Source: Lithobates sylvaticus
Lineage: Eukaryota; Chordata; Amphibia; Anura; Ranidae
DNA: 64,000 nt
Reading direction: 5' to 3'
Assembly (NCBI GenBank): GCA_028564925.1
Contig: CM053026.1
Location: 133,845,155 to 133,909,154 of the forward strand
The notes under the pieces are model-generated. The model was not told the origin of the DNA. It did not search any database and saw only the letters and a program-made list of their open reading frames with translations. Every line of letters begins with the position of its first letter. Position 1 is the stretch's first letter. Below, piece by piece: positions 53,020 to 63,868 of this stretch. The position numbers and the translations under genes were made by a program.

Positions 53020-55278
53020 TGCATTTGGTGGTGTACTGTTTCTAATACACTTCAGGCGGTGTACACAGTATCTAATACAGTGTGTACAGTTTCTACTACT
53101 TTTCTGGTGGTGTACACAGTATCTAATACAGTGTATACAGTTTCTAATATGCTTCAGGCGGTTTACACAGTATCGAATACAGTGCGTACAGATTCTACTA
53201 CTTTTCTGGTGGTGTACATAGTATCTAATACAGTGTGTACAGTTTCTACTATACTTCTGGTGGTGTACACAATACAGTGCAGTCGTAGTACAGTTTCTAA
53301 TACAGTGCAGGCAGGCTAATAAAGTTTCTACTACACTTCTGGTCGTGTACACAGTATACAATGCAGTGCAGCTGTTTTACAGTTTCTAATACAGTGCGGG
53401 CGGTGTACACAGTATATAATACAATGTGTACAGTTCTACTACTTTTTTGGTGGTGTACAGAGTATCTAATACAGGGTGTACAGTTTCTAATACACTTCAA
53501 GCGGTGTACATGGTATCCAATACAGTGTGTGCAGTTTCCATTACTTTTCTGGTGGTGTACACAGTATCTAATACAGTGTGTACAGTTTCGAATACACTTC
53601 AGGCGGTGTACACAGTATCTAATACAGTGTGTACAGTTTCTACTACACTTAAGGTGGTGTACACAGTATACAATACAGTGCAGCCATAGTACAGTTTCTA
53701 ATACAGTGCAGGCGGTGTACACAGTATCTAATATAGTGTGTACAGTTTCTACTACTTTTCTGGTGGTGTACACAGTATCTAATACAGTGTGTACAGTTTC
53801 TACTACTTTTTCTGGTGGTGTACACAGTATCTAATACAGTGTGTACAGTTTCTAATACACTTCAGGTGGTGTAAACAGTATCTAATACAGTGTGTACAGT
53901 TTCTAATACACTTTAGGTGGTGTACACAGTATCTAATACAGTGTGTACAGTTTCTACTACTTTTCTGGTGGTGTACACAGTATCGAATACAGTGTGTACA
54001 GTTTCTAATACACGTCAGGCGGTTTACACAGTATCTAATACAGTGTGTAGTTTCTACTACTTTTCTGGAGGTGTACACAGTATCTAATACAGTGTGTACA
54101 GTTTCTACTACACCTCTGGTGGTGTACACAGTATACTATACAGTGCAGCCTTAGTACGGTTTCTAATACAGTGCAGGCGGTGTACACAGTATCTAATACA
54201 GTGTGCAGTTTTTACTACACTTATGGTGGTGTACACAGTATCTAATACAGTGTGTACAGTTTCTAATACACTTCAGGCAGTGTACACAGTATCTAATACA
54301 GTGTGTACAGTTTTGAATACACTTCAGGCGGTGTACACAGTTTACAATACAGTGTGCACAGTTTCTACTACACTTCTGGTGGTGTACACAGTGTACAATA
54401 CAGTGCAGCCATTGTACAGTTTCTAATATAGTACAGGCGGTGTACACAGTATCTAATACAGTGTGTACTGTTTCTAATACACTTCAGGTAGTGTACACGG
54501 TATCTAATACAGTGTGTACAGTTTCTACTATACTTCAAATGGTGTACACATTATACAATACAGTGCAGGCATTGTACAGTTTCTAATATACTTCAGTCAG
54601 TGTACACAGCATCTAATACAGTGTGTACAGTTTCTACTACTTTTCTGGTAGTGTACACATTATCTAATACAGTGTGTACAGTTTCTACTAATTTTCTGGT
54701 GGTGTACACAGTATCTAATACAGTGTGTACCATTTCTAATACACTTCAGGCAGTTTACACAGTATCTAATACAGTGTGTACAGTTTCTACTACTTTTCTG
54801 GTGGTGTACACAGTTTTTAATACAGTGTGTACAATTTCTACTACACTTCTGGTGGTGTAAACAGTATACAATACAATGCAGCTGTAGTACAGTTTCTAAT
54901 ACAGTGCAGGCGGTGTACACAGTATCTAATACAGTGTGTACAGTTTCTACTACTTTTCTGGTGGTGTACATAGTATCTAATACAGTGTGTACAGTTTCTA
55001 ATACACTTCAGGTGGTGTACACAGTATCTAATACAGTGTGTACAGTTTCTACTACACTTCTGGTGGTGTACACAGTATACAATACAGTGCAGCCATAGTA
55101 CAGTTTCTAATACAGTGCAGGCGGTGTACACAGTATCTAATATAGTGTGCAGTTTCTACTACACTTATGGTGGTGTACACAGTATACATTACAGTGCAGC
55201 CGTTGTAAAGTTTCTAATACACTTCAGGCAGTGTACACAGTATCTAATACAGTGTGTACAGTTTCCACTACTTTTCTG
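53020..55278. repeat. 51-bp minisatellite, about 44 units
   Basis: The unit is 'tctaatacagtgtgtacag' + 'tttctactacttttctgg' + 'tggtgtacacagta' (51 bp; spacing checked 53465 to 53516). A variant unit with 'acagtgcagccatagtacag' recurs irregularly (for example 53676, 54138, 54870, 55083), suggesting higher-order duplication. Open frames on both strands follow from a length divisible by 3 and are not genes. Confidence 0.97.
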
Positions 55279-55660
55279 GCAGGGGCCAGCACAGAGGTGG
55301 GTGGAGATAAAGAGGGGCAGGCACCAAAGCAGAGTAGATGGGTGACAGTCAGGAAGGGTAGAGGGGAAAGTGCCAGGGAGGCCGGTCCTGGGCTGGAACA
55401 TCCCAATAAGTATGCCCCATTGAGTGACATTGATGAAACCAGTCAGGGACCGGCACTGCTGGTGCTGAGTGACTCCCCTAGATGCCAGGGGAATAAATCC
55501 TCCAGCGAGGGTGGGAGTAAAGCCAAAGGAAAGGAAAAACATATTCTGGTGGTAGGGGACTCAATTCTTAGTAGAACAGAGAGGGCAAACTGTCCCAAAG
55601 ACCCGAAGTGCCAAACTGAGCACTTCACACTTATTACAAGCAAACAGATCACAGGTGAGG
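55279..55660 (+). pseudogene. CR1-type LINE ORF1 fragment (esterase-like start)
   Basis: The forward frame includes NKYAPLSDIDETSQGPAL and, further on, KEKHILVVGDSILSRTER. The VVGDSI block is the catalytic-serine block of the esterase (SGNH-type) domain found in ORF1 of CR1/L2-like LINEs. The following conserved CLPGA block is absent because a MITE begins at 55671. Upstream the frame is cut by the 51-bp minisatellite. Confidence 0.7.
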
Positions 55661-55670
55661 ATGGTTACCT

Positions 55671-55925
55671 TGAGGCTGGGTTCAAACTTGTACGACAAAT
55701 GCTCCGACATTTGGAGCTCATGACGCATGATGTGTGAAAGCGAAAGTTTCCCTATGAGAGCCGTCTTAACTGGTCCGACACAAGTCGGTCCGACTTTGAA
55801 AATGCTCCCTGCACTACTTTGGTCTGACTTTGATCCTACTTCAGCCCATTGAATATCACTGAAGTTGGATCAAAGTCGGATCGCCGTCTTAACTGATCTG
55901 ACTTTGGCATGCGACTTGTGCTCTG
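55671..55925 (+). mobile_element. MITE 'ttgaggctgggttcaaac', truncated copy
   Basis: It parallels 57012-57270 base for base in long stretches ('agagccgtcttaactggtcc', 'cctgcactactttggtctg'). The right half is missing at the foldback junction. Confidence 0.75.
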
Positions 55926-57011
55926 ATAATCTTGAAGGGGGACACCCCACAAAATAAAAATAAAAACTGGATGGGTTCCCCCTCCAGGCCCTTCAGTCTG
56001 GCATGGATATTAAGGGGAACCCCAACGCCAAAAAATCTACATAGGGTTCCCCCAAGATTCATACCAGACCCTTATCCAAGCACACAGCCTGGCAGGTCAG
56101 GAAAGAGGGGGGGTGGATGAGTGAGCGCCCCCCCTCCTGAACTGTACCAGGCCGCATGCCCACAACATGGGGGGTGGGTGCTTTGGGGTGGGGGGCCCTG
56201 TGCCTCCCACCCCAAATGGGCACTTTGTCCCCATGTTTATGGGGACGAAGGCCTCTTCCCAACAACCCTGGCTGTTTGGTATCGGGGTCTAGGGGTGGGG
56301 AGCTTATCAGAATCTTGAAGCCCCCTTTTAACAAGGGGGCCCCCAGATCCCGGCCCCCCATCCTATGTGAATGAGTATGGGGTACATTGTACTCCTACCC
56401 ATTCACCTAAAAAAAGTGTCAAAAATAAATCGCAGTACACAGGTTTTTTAAGTAATTTATTAAGACAGCTCCGGCATCTCTTCCGACTTCCTCTCCCCTC
56501 TCCAGCTCTTCTCCCTCTTCTTGTGATGTCTTCTGTCTCTGCTGGGTCTTCTAGCCCTCTCCGTTTTTTCTCTCTCTGTCCACTCTCTTCTTCCAGTTCT
56601 TTCCGCTCTTTTGCCGGGTCTTCTCCACTGTCTTTCTCCGCTGTCTTCTTCCGATGTTGATGCAATGCTCTCTCCCGCAGTAATGCTGGGTGCGCTGTGT
56701 GCCACTACTTATATTGGCATGGGGCAGAAGAGGGAGAAGAGCCGGAAAGGGAAGAGGAAGTCGAAAGAGACCCTGGAGCTGTCTTAATAAATTACTTTAA
56801 AAACCTGTGTACTGCGTTTTATTTTTGATACTTTTTTAGGTGAATGGGTAGGGGTACAATGTACCTAATACTAATTCACATAGGGTGGGGGGCCGGGATC
56901 TGGGGGCCCCCTTGTTAAAGGGGGTCTCCAGATTCCGATAAACTCTTGGAGGGGGAACCCATGCTGTTTTTTTTTTTTTTTTACATTTTTCGTGGAGTTC
57001 CCCCTAAAGAT
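55926..57011. mobile_element. Large foldback element with arms of 150-190 bp or more
   Basis: 56330-56475 ('gggggcccccagatcccgg' ... 'taagacagctcc') is the near inverse of 56775-56920. The outer parts 55930-56330 and 56920-57011 share 'gggttccccct' in inverse. The central 300 bp is a purine/pyrimidine-biased stretch; Arg/Glu-rich frames there are composition artefacts. It lies between two direct copies of another MITE. Confidence 0.75.
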
Positions 57012-57482
57012 TAAGGCTGGGTTCACACTGGTACGACAAACGCTCTGACATTGGGATCATATGTCGCATGACGTGTATAAATCAATGATTTCTCTATGAG
57101 AGCCGTCTTAACTGGTCCGACACAAGTTGGTCCGACTTTGAAAAAGGTTCCTGCACTACTTTGGTCTGGCTTTGGTCCTACTTCAGCCCATTGAATATCA
57201 TTAAAGGTGGATCAAAGTAGAATCCTTGACCTAACCATCCGACTTGTGACATCCGACATGGGGATTACAGCAGCAGTAAAAGGAATTTATGTCACTCTGG
57301 GATTGTTTTGATTGATCAAAGGACAAGTCGTACTATCTCAAACTCAGAGCAAAATCTTATTTTGTTCATTCAAGTCGGATGGTAGTAGGACCGAAGTAGG
57401 ACTGATGTAGGACAGATATAGCAGGGCAAAGTAGGTTGACAGTCGTACGACCGTCGTGTCGTACCAGTGTGAAACCAGCCTC
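57012..57482 (+). mobile_element. MITE 'aaggctgggttcacactggtacga', full copy
   Basis: The right end 'tcgtaccagtgtgaaaccag' is the inverse of the left end. Length is about 470 bp, with no coding capacity. Confidence 0.8.
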
Positions 57483-57755
57483 AATAGCCATTCAAACCCA
57501 TTTGTAATAACTTGTGTGCATTTTATCAGGCCAAAATCACCAGGGTATGTAAACTTTTGGCCAGGGTCATTTGGGTAGTTTCTGTGGTCATTATGATTTA
57601 AAAAGAGTAAACACAGTTGGTTGATAATAAATAGCTCCAGACAAACACTAACCATGAGTGAAAGAAATGTTTTTGTGTTATCATTCATATTCTCTGAAAA
57701 ATGGCCAAGAAATCATAAATTCTGCCAGGGTATGTAAACTTATGAGCACAACTGT
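57483..57755 (-). mobile_element. Tc1-type MITE or end fragment 1
   Basis: It contains 'cagggtatgtaaacttttgg' at 57540 and 'cagggtatgtaaacttatga' then 'gcacaactgta' at 57726. This is the inverse of a known Tc1-type terminus (cagttgtgctcataag). Confidence 0.65.
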
Positions 57756-57769
57756 ATGTAACTATGTAA

Positions 57770-57990
57770 CTATGTTTTGCTTGAGGATCAAATACTTATT
57801 TTACTCACTAAACTACAACTTAATTTATAACATTTGAATCAAGTGTTTTTTTCTGGATTTTTTTTTTGGTTGATATTCTGTCATTTAAAATACACATATG
57901 ATAAAAATTATAGACCCTTCATTTGTTTTTAAGTGGGAAAACTTACAAAATCTGCAAGGGATCAAATAATTATTTTCCCCACAGTAGCTT
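57770..57990 (+). mobile_element. Tc1-type end fragment 2
   Basis: It ends 'caagggatcaaataattatt' then 'ttccccacagta', like the right end of 58742-59025. It is partial. Confidence 0.65.
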
Positions 57991-58014
57991 ATGATTGTAA
58001 GTTATCAATTGCAT

Positions 58015-58500
58015 TTCTGTTTTCACCATGTAATTGTTGTGCAGAGTATAGAAATAATGCGATGGAAGCTTCTTTTTTGAAGAAATAGCTTTGCTTTTAT
58101 GCAGTCTTTATAATGGAACAAGAAGAAAGTAACTACATACACTGAGAGAGATAATACTTCCTCTCATTGCATTACCATAGAATACATACTATAATACTAC
58201 AGTGCCACCTGCTGGTATAGACAGATATAATGCATATGTATAGTTCACAGTATATAAAGCTAATATGCTGTTGTCTTCCAACACCCCTTCTCAACAGCAT
58301 GTGCTTTGTCAAATTATATTCAGCTTTTTCTGGAAATAATTATGACGTTCCTTTGACAAAGGCTTGGTGAGTGCATCGGCAGTCATCTTCTCTGACTGGC
58401 AATATTGAATGTCAATAACACCTTGCTCTTGATTGTCCCTCAGTAGGTGATAATTGACATTGATGTGTTTGGTCCTAGGATGGACCAACATGCGAATCAA
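58015..58500 (-). mobile_element. Ty1/Copia LTR retrotransposon remnant
   Basis: On the minus strand 58500-58309 encodes the C-terminal tail of a Copia RNase H (RTKHINVNYHLLRDNQEQ, ADALTKPLS). Downstream of it, to about 58015, lies sequence consistent with the start of the 3' LTR ('tgtgaactatacatatgc' near 58248). This is an old fossil with only the end of the element left, so it is grossly incomplete. Confidence 0.75.
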
Positions 58501-58741
58501 GAATGGCTTATAGGAACATTTCTAAAATGGAGGGAAAAAAAAGAACGCTTGATACTATTACTCCTGTTGGGCTTAATCATATTATTGATTTTTTTTTATT
58601 GAGGATCTTGAATACAATATTTTATTTTTGTATATTTTATCATGTTAATTTTGTTTTATTACACTAAACATTTTAAGAAGAAAACAATAAAGGTATTTTT
58701 AATCTTAAAAACACTTGGCTTTTGTATAACTGCTCCTGAAA
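58501..58741. other. Intergenic, AT-rich, unclassified
   Basis: Nothing recognised. Confidence 0.4.
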
Positions 58742-59025
58742 TACAGTGGGGAAAATCATTTTTTGATCCCCTGCAGATTTTGTAATTATAAAGACATGAA
58801 GGTTCTATAATTGTTATCATAGGTGTATTTTAAACGAAAGAGACAGAATATCAATCAAAAATACAGAATAAAACACATGACACAAATGTTATAAATTGAG
58901 TTGCTGTTCAGTGAATAAAATGAGTATTTGATTCCCAGGCAAAACATGACTTAGTACTTGGTGGAGAAATCCTTGTAAGTGGACAAACTTACAAAATCCG
59001 CAGAAATAATTATTTCCCCACTGTA
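58742..59025 (+). mobile_element. Tc1/mariner-type MITE with both ends
   Basis: It begins TACAGTGGGGAAAATCATTT and ends 'ttatttccccactgta'; the ends mirror each other and TA flanks are present. About 284 bp, no coding capacity. Confidence 0.85.
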
Positions 59026-59754
59026 CATGTTTTAATGAGTAATTAGGAGCAATAGAATGAACTCATTGTGATGTAATTTAATCCAGCACCATAGCGGTTT
59101 ACAGTTAGAGTGAGGAGTAGCTTGAAAAGAAACTCTCAGTATGCTCACAGGATTCCTTGACAAAGATAGACTTCCCTATTGAAACGCGTAGAAGTGAGGC
59201 CGGGGCACAATGTGATGTCACTAAGCAGAGAGGCGTTTGAATTGCGTGAAGCTTTGCCACAGTGCTACCTGCCTTTCCCTGTGCCACAAGTCGGGACTCT
59301 GACAGGTAAAAAAAGTGTACTCAGCTGGTCTACCTTCTAAGTTACCATCTCATGGCTGGGTTTTATCATCTGTCTCACTGAAACTGAGTGATTTTAAACT
59401 GTGGGTGAGAAATGGAGCTGAAACCCCTCCGGCTGGAAAAGAGTATTGTGCATATTCATGAATAAAAAACAACTTGCTTGCAGATACATACTTTGATGTC
59501 ATTGACATCATATGTGCTTATAGAAGTGACAGCTACTATGGATACACTTTGATGTGGTGGATGTGGGATACATTGTTATATAAGTAGTCCTCAGTTGGAC
59601 ATAAATGAAACAGAGCTACTTTTTCTCTAAGCAAGCGCTGGCAGAACAATTGACAGATTAAAGTAAAAGTTTATGAATTCTAAATGTTTAATTACATTTT
59701 TCCCCATGGACATGTCTTTTTGTTCAGATGTAACAACACTTTATTTTGTTATAG
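59026..59754. other. Intergenic, unclassified
   Basis: It contains 'attgaaacgcgtagaagtga' at 59177, one of several 'acgcgttt' type motifs in the window (see findings). No gene is seen. Confidence 0.4.
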
Positions 59755-60185
59755 TGGAGCTCCACCCAAAAGGAGAAGTTCCGCTTTAAGGCCTCCTCCC
59801 CGTCCCTGTTTGTGAAATGGCACTTTTGGGAAGGGGGCGGGAGCGGGTAGCTGATTTTGACAGGTACTCGCTCCCATTTCCGCTCTGACCTCCTAGACGT
59901 TTGTAAATGGAATTTCTCCTTCCTCTCTCCCTCCCTGCAGTCTTTTGGGACATGTCACATGTCCCAGAAGACTGTAAGACCATTCACAATGTGCAGCATG
60001 GCTCGTGCATGCTCAGTGGGCACCCAGCTGTGAAACTGCAAGCTGTCACAGCCAGGTGCCCACAGTTAAGATACCGGAGTTGGGGACAGACAACAGGAGG
60101 TGAAAACAACTGGGGTGAGTACATCCCTGGATCGGTGGGACAGGTGAGTGCCTGTTTATTAAAAGTCAGCAGCTACAGTTTTTGT
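59755..60185 (-). repeat. MITE of the 'aaagcggagttcCACCC' family, copy 4
   Basis: It starts 'gtggagctccacccaaaagg' and contains 'cagtcttttgggacatgtc', 'gggcacccagctgtgaaac' and 'attaaaagtcagcagctac'. The reading frames inside it have no known homologue. Confidence 0.6.
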
Positions 60186-60509
60186 CCCCGAGATATGGGG
60201 CCCCAAAGTCGGGTCGGAAAAAGGTCAAGCACTTTTCTGCAACAGAGAATGACATTTTCCGAACCGACTTTGGGGCCCTGTATCTCGGGGGCCACTTGGT
60301 GCTAGGAACCCCATTGGATATGTTGTAGTGCTAGTTCCACTGGGGTTGCACACAAAATTTGGGGTTCCTAGCACCAAGTTGCCCCGAGATAGATAGAATG
60401 TCATTCTCTGCTGCAGAAAAGTGCTTGACTCAAGTATAAGCCGAGGGGGGCATTTTCAACACAAAAAAATGTGCTGAAAAACTCGGCTTATACTCGAGTA
60501 TATATGGTA
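60186..60509. repeat. Inverted repeat around 'ggggccccaaagtcgggtcgg'
   Basis: 'gtcccc.gagatatggggcc' at 60183 faces 'ggccctgtatctcggggg' at 60272, and 'gcacttttctgcaacagaga' recurs inverted at 60400. A short complex palindromic repeat; non-coding. Confidence 0.6.
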
Positions 60510-61626
60510 CACTAATTTGGGTTATTTTTTTACCAAAGATATGTAGCAGTATACATTTTTACCCAAATTTATGAAAAAAAATTACTTATTTGCAAAATTT
60601 TATACAGATACTCATTTAACGACTTACCTGTTTAACGACCACTCAGACTTACGACCAGCTCTCCCCACCCGAATGACGTGCTATACATCATTGTAATGTA
60701 CAGTACAGTACAGAATTTTTGTTTGTGTTCTGTACTTATGCAAATTAAAACAACGTTATTGAGCTGGAGTTTTGTGTTTAGACCTTTTTTTACAATACTG
60801 TACAGTACAGTAGTTAAAGTGTGGTTGCACAAAAAAAAAATCATTAAAATTCCTAAAAAAAAAAAAAAAACATTTGGAAAGTATTTTTTTTTTTAACTCA
60901 CCTCTAAATGCCTGTTGCTAGGGGGGCCCTCGTAGTCTGCCTCCTTCAGTGCCTGGGCTGGTGACATCACTTCCCCTCGGTGCAGGAAGGGCTCAGCTCT
61001 GCCCCCTCCCTCCTGTCAGTCATGTGGGACAGATGAGTGCGCGGCCAATCAGGGCGCGCGGCACCGCTCGCACAGTGGGTGCCCGGCTGTGAAGCCACAG
61101 CCGGGTGCCCACAGTTACAATGGCGGCGCCGCCGAGTGGAGGGGGGGACGAGTGGGGCTTCGTTCCCCCGCATCGCTGGACCCTGGGACAGGTAAGTGTC
61201 CGATTATTAAAAGTCAGCAGCTGCAGTATTTCTAGCTGCTGACTTTAAATTTTTATTTTTTTAATTGAAACTCCTCTTTAAGATTGCTTAAAATATTGAT
61301 TACTTGTGTCTCCTCATTTAAGAACCAATTTGTTTAACGGCCTGGTAGTTGGAACGGAACCTGGTCGTTAAGTGAGGAGAACCTGTAATAGAAATGAAAA
61401 AAACTATTTTTTTAAAATATTTTCACTTATATCGCAAAAAAATTAAAAACCCAGTGGTGATTAAATACCACTAAAAGAAAGCTCTATTTGTGTGAAAAAA
61501 TTATAAAAATGGTGTTTCGGTACAGTGAAACATGACTGAGTAATTGTCATTCAAATTGTGAGAGCACTAAAAAGCTGAAAATTGGTCTGGGCAGCAAGGG
61601 GGTAAAAGTGCCCTGTATTGAACTGG
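60510..61626 (-). repeat. TTAA-type repeat, copy J, interrupted
   Basis: The pieces are 60510-60604 and 61388-61626 (before TTAA at 61627-61630), inverted, with 'ttaaaaacccagtggtgatt' and 'gaaagctctatttgtg' as in the other copies. They are separated by the MITE at 60605-61387. Confidence 0.65.
60605..61387 (+). mobile_element. MITE 'cagatactcatttaacgac...gaggagaacctg'
   Basis: The left end 'cagatactcatttaacgac' mirrors the right end 'gtcgttaagtgaggagaacc'. It has TA-type flanks. A block of the 'aagtcagcagctgcagt' family sits inside it (about 60900-61280). Confidence 0.6.
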
Positions 61627-61630
61627 TTAA

Positions 61631-61914
61631 ATAGACTGGCCCCATAACTCCTCTTCTGGGGTCCCCTGAAGGTGCTCTCTTCTCCTCCTCTCCTGAGTGT
61701 GCCCCAATATCAAGCCGCTTGCTATGGGGCATGCTTTAGAGATGGTCTGCATGCGTCCATAGCTAAACGCCTGGTCCCTGAATGCACTTTCGGACTGTTA
61801 CTATCAATCATGAAGCCTAGGTTCACATCTTTGCAGTTCTGTGTGCGTTGTTTGCTTAGGCACAGCAGCCCATTCTTTTCTAAAAGTACAGCTAACCACC
61901 GCTTTACTTTAAAA
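61631..61914. other. Intergenic, unclassified
   Basis: MITE-like fragments without clear ends. Confidence 0.35.
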
Positions 61915-62250
61915 GGCTTATGGAAATTCCGACGGAAAATGTCCGATCGGACCATGTTGTCAGAAAATCCGCCCGTGTGTGGGCTCCATCAGACTTCAGA
62001 CTCCATCAGACTCCATCAGAGATCCTGCTCTCAAATTTTCCGACAACAAAATCCGATCAGACTTTTTCCGATCATATGTAGAGAATTCTGACGGACAATG
62101 TGCCACGCATGCTCAGATCAAATTACGAGACCAAAGCTATTGCCTACTAGCCTCTACGTAGTTCCGTCATACGCAACAAACGTCACCATGTTCAGAATGA
62201 TCGGATTTTCCAACAACTTTGTCAGACCGTGTGTATGCAACACCAGTGTC
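61915..62250 (+). mobile_element. MITE of the 'ccgatcgg...ccgtgtgtg' family, partial
   Basis: It shares 'aaaatgtccgatcggaccat', 'ccgtgtgtgggctcca' and 'ttttccaacaactttgtc' with the element at 13843-14273. The ends are degenerate. Confidence 0.65.
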
Positions 62251-62435
62251 GAAATTTCCAGCTTACTCATTTTTAAACTTAGCTTATTTTTTTTTGCATA
62301 CTTATTAAGCTTATCACTTATGTACATCTCCTGTAGTGTAAAGTCCCCATTCTCTGACCATCTCCTGTAGTATATGTCCCCAGTCTGTGATCATATCCTG
62401 TAGTATATACCCACAGTCTTTGACCATCTCCTGTG
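62251..62435. repeat. Short tandem-like 'ctcctgtagtatat' block
   Basis: Four loose repeats of 'ccatctcctgtagtatatg' type (about 62325-62435, period about 38). Non-coding. Confidence 0.6.
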
Positions 62436-62815
62436 TACAGTGCCTTGAAAAAGTATTCAAAACCCTTGAAATTGTCCACATTTTGTCATGGTACAACCAA
62501 AAACGTAAATGTATTTTATGTGATAGACTGGCACAAAGTGGCACATAATTGTGAAGTGGAAGGAAAATGATAAATGGTTTTCAATTTGTTTTACAAATAA
62601 TTATCTGCAAAGTGTGGCATGCATTTGTATTCAGCCCCCTTTACTCTGATACCCCTAACTAAAGTCTAGTGGAACCAATTGCCTTCAGAAGTCACCTAAT
62701 TAGTAAATACAGTCCACCTGTGTGTAATTTAATCTCAATATAAATACAGCTGTTCTGTGAAGCCCTCAGAGGTTTGTTAGAGAACATTAGTGAACGAACA
62801 GTAAAAACAAAGGTA
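62436..62815 (+). mobile_element. Tc1-like transposon, truncated end
   Basis: It begins TACAGTGCCTTGAAAAAGTA like the element at 34606-35617, and continues through 'tcagccccctttactctgat' and 'acagctgttctgtgaagccc'. It breaks off before the transposase. Confidence 0.82.
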
Positions 62816-63539
62816 TCCCCCTTTGGGACTTTATATGAGGTGTGCACAATAGGCAGATGAAATTGACAAATATAAATACAATAAAAACATTTATTGCAGA
62901 AATAATCACACATAAAAGAGTAGCATAAGCATAAGCAAAGGCAAAGCCGATACAATTGTACATGGTTAAAGATCGCATTGCATTAGGAATACATGAGTAT
63001 ACATAACATCTATAACACCAGACGCGTTTTGCAAGATGTGACTTGCTCTTCAGGGGTGGATGCATGTAGGATATATCTGGAAATGGATATATCTGATAAT
63101 GTAACACATGAATAAATGATGGACAAATGGTAGGAGGGGCCTTACAGAAAAAGGAAAAACCCCATACTCACCAATCAGCAAAACCTGGGTGCCTGTGGCT
63201 GTGTTCACCGAGGATGGCAGCAATATATGCTTGGAAAGGGAGCTGAGGGAGCAGAGCCAACCAAAAATCCTGACCAAGGAACAATGGGAAGGCAGATATA
63301 TAATGGGTAGGAATTAGTGACCTTGGAGGTCCTAAATGTGTAGAATCAGTAGCTTGCAGCAGTAGAGTGAACTGTCCCATGTGAAGTAAGAGTGAAATGA
63401 AACATCCCAGCCATCGCTGTTCTCCCATTTTTAACCGCACAAGGGCTCCAACGGGCACCGCCCCTGGATAATCAGTTCAGGTGTCAACTATAATATAGTA
63501 TATGTATATAATCTACCATTGCTAAATTAGCAAAATGAT
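62816..63539. other. Intergenic, unclassified
   Basis: It contains 'cagacgcgttttgcaagatg' at 63021 followed by 'cttgctcttcaggggtgg', another instance of the 'acgcgttt' motif group. No gene is seen. Confidence 0.35.
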
Positions 63540-63868
63540 CATGAAGTATATATGAATAAATGACTTGTATAGCGCCACCTATGCAAATTGAATTGCCTCA
63601 GGGTGCTTGGCTGCCGAAATCCATCTGCAGTATAGCACGGTCCTTTACCCTGTAGGGTCTCGACACACTTACAAACACATTTTTGGCCAATTTTTGGACA
63701 GGGTCTAATTAACCTACCAGCATGTCTTTGGATTGTGGGAGGAAACCCGCGCAGGCACAGGGAGAACATGCAAACTCCAGGCAGATGGTGTTGTGGTCAG
63801 GATTTGAACCAGCGACCCTATTGCTGCTAGGTGAAAGTGCTAACCACTACACCACTGTGCTACCCAAA
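63540..63868 (-). mobile_element. V-SINE-type tRNA-derived SINE
   Basis: On the minus strand it starts with a tRNA-like head (A box 'gtggtgtagtggttagcac', B box 'ggttcaaatcc'). It continues with the conserved V-SINE core ('tggagtttgcatgttctccc', 'gggtttcctcccacaatcc') and ends with 'ataggtggcgctatacaagt', an L2-type 3' tail also seen at 12545. It is a fairly complete SINE and not a functional tRNA gene. Confidence 0.88.

Noticed and set aside
48642-55278. Possible CRISPR-like arrays
   Set aside because: Units are joined head to tail without unique spacers, no cas genes are present, and the genome is that of a vertebrate.
52915-55345. Many long repetitive reading frames on both strands
   Set aside because: The 51-bp unit is a multiple of three and free of stops in some frames, so open frames are automatic.
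56363-56705. Arg/Glu-rich reading frame
   Set aside because: It comes from a purine-biased stretch in the centre of the foldback element; no homology is known to me.
63540-63868. tRNA gene on the minus strand
   Set aside because: The A and B boxes belong to a V-SINE head that continues into the SINE core and an L2-type tail; no full cloverleaf was seen.
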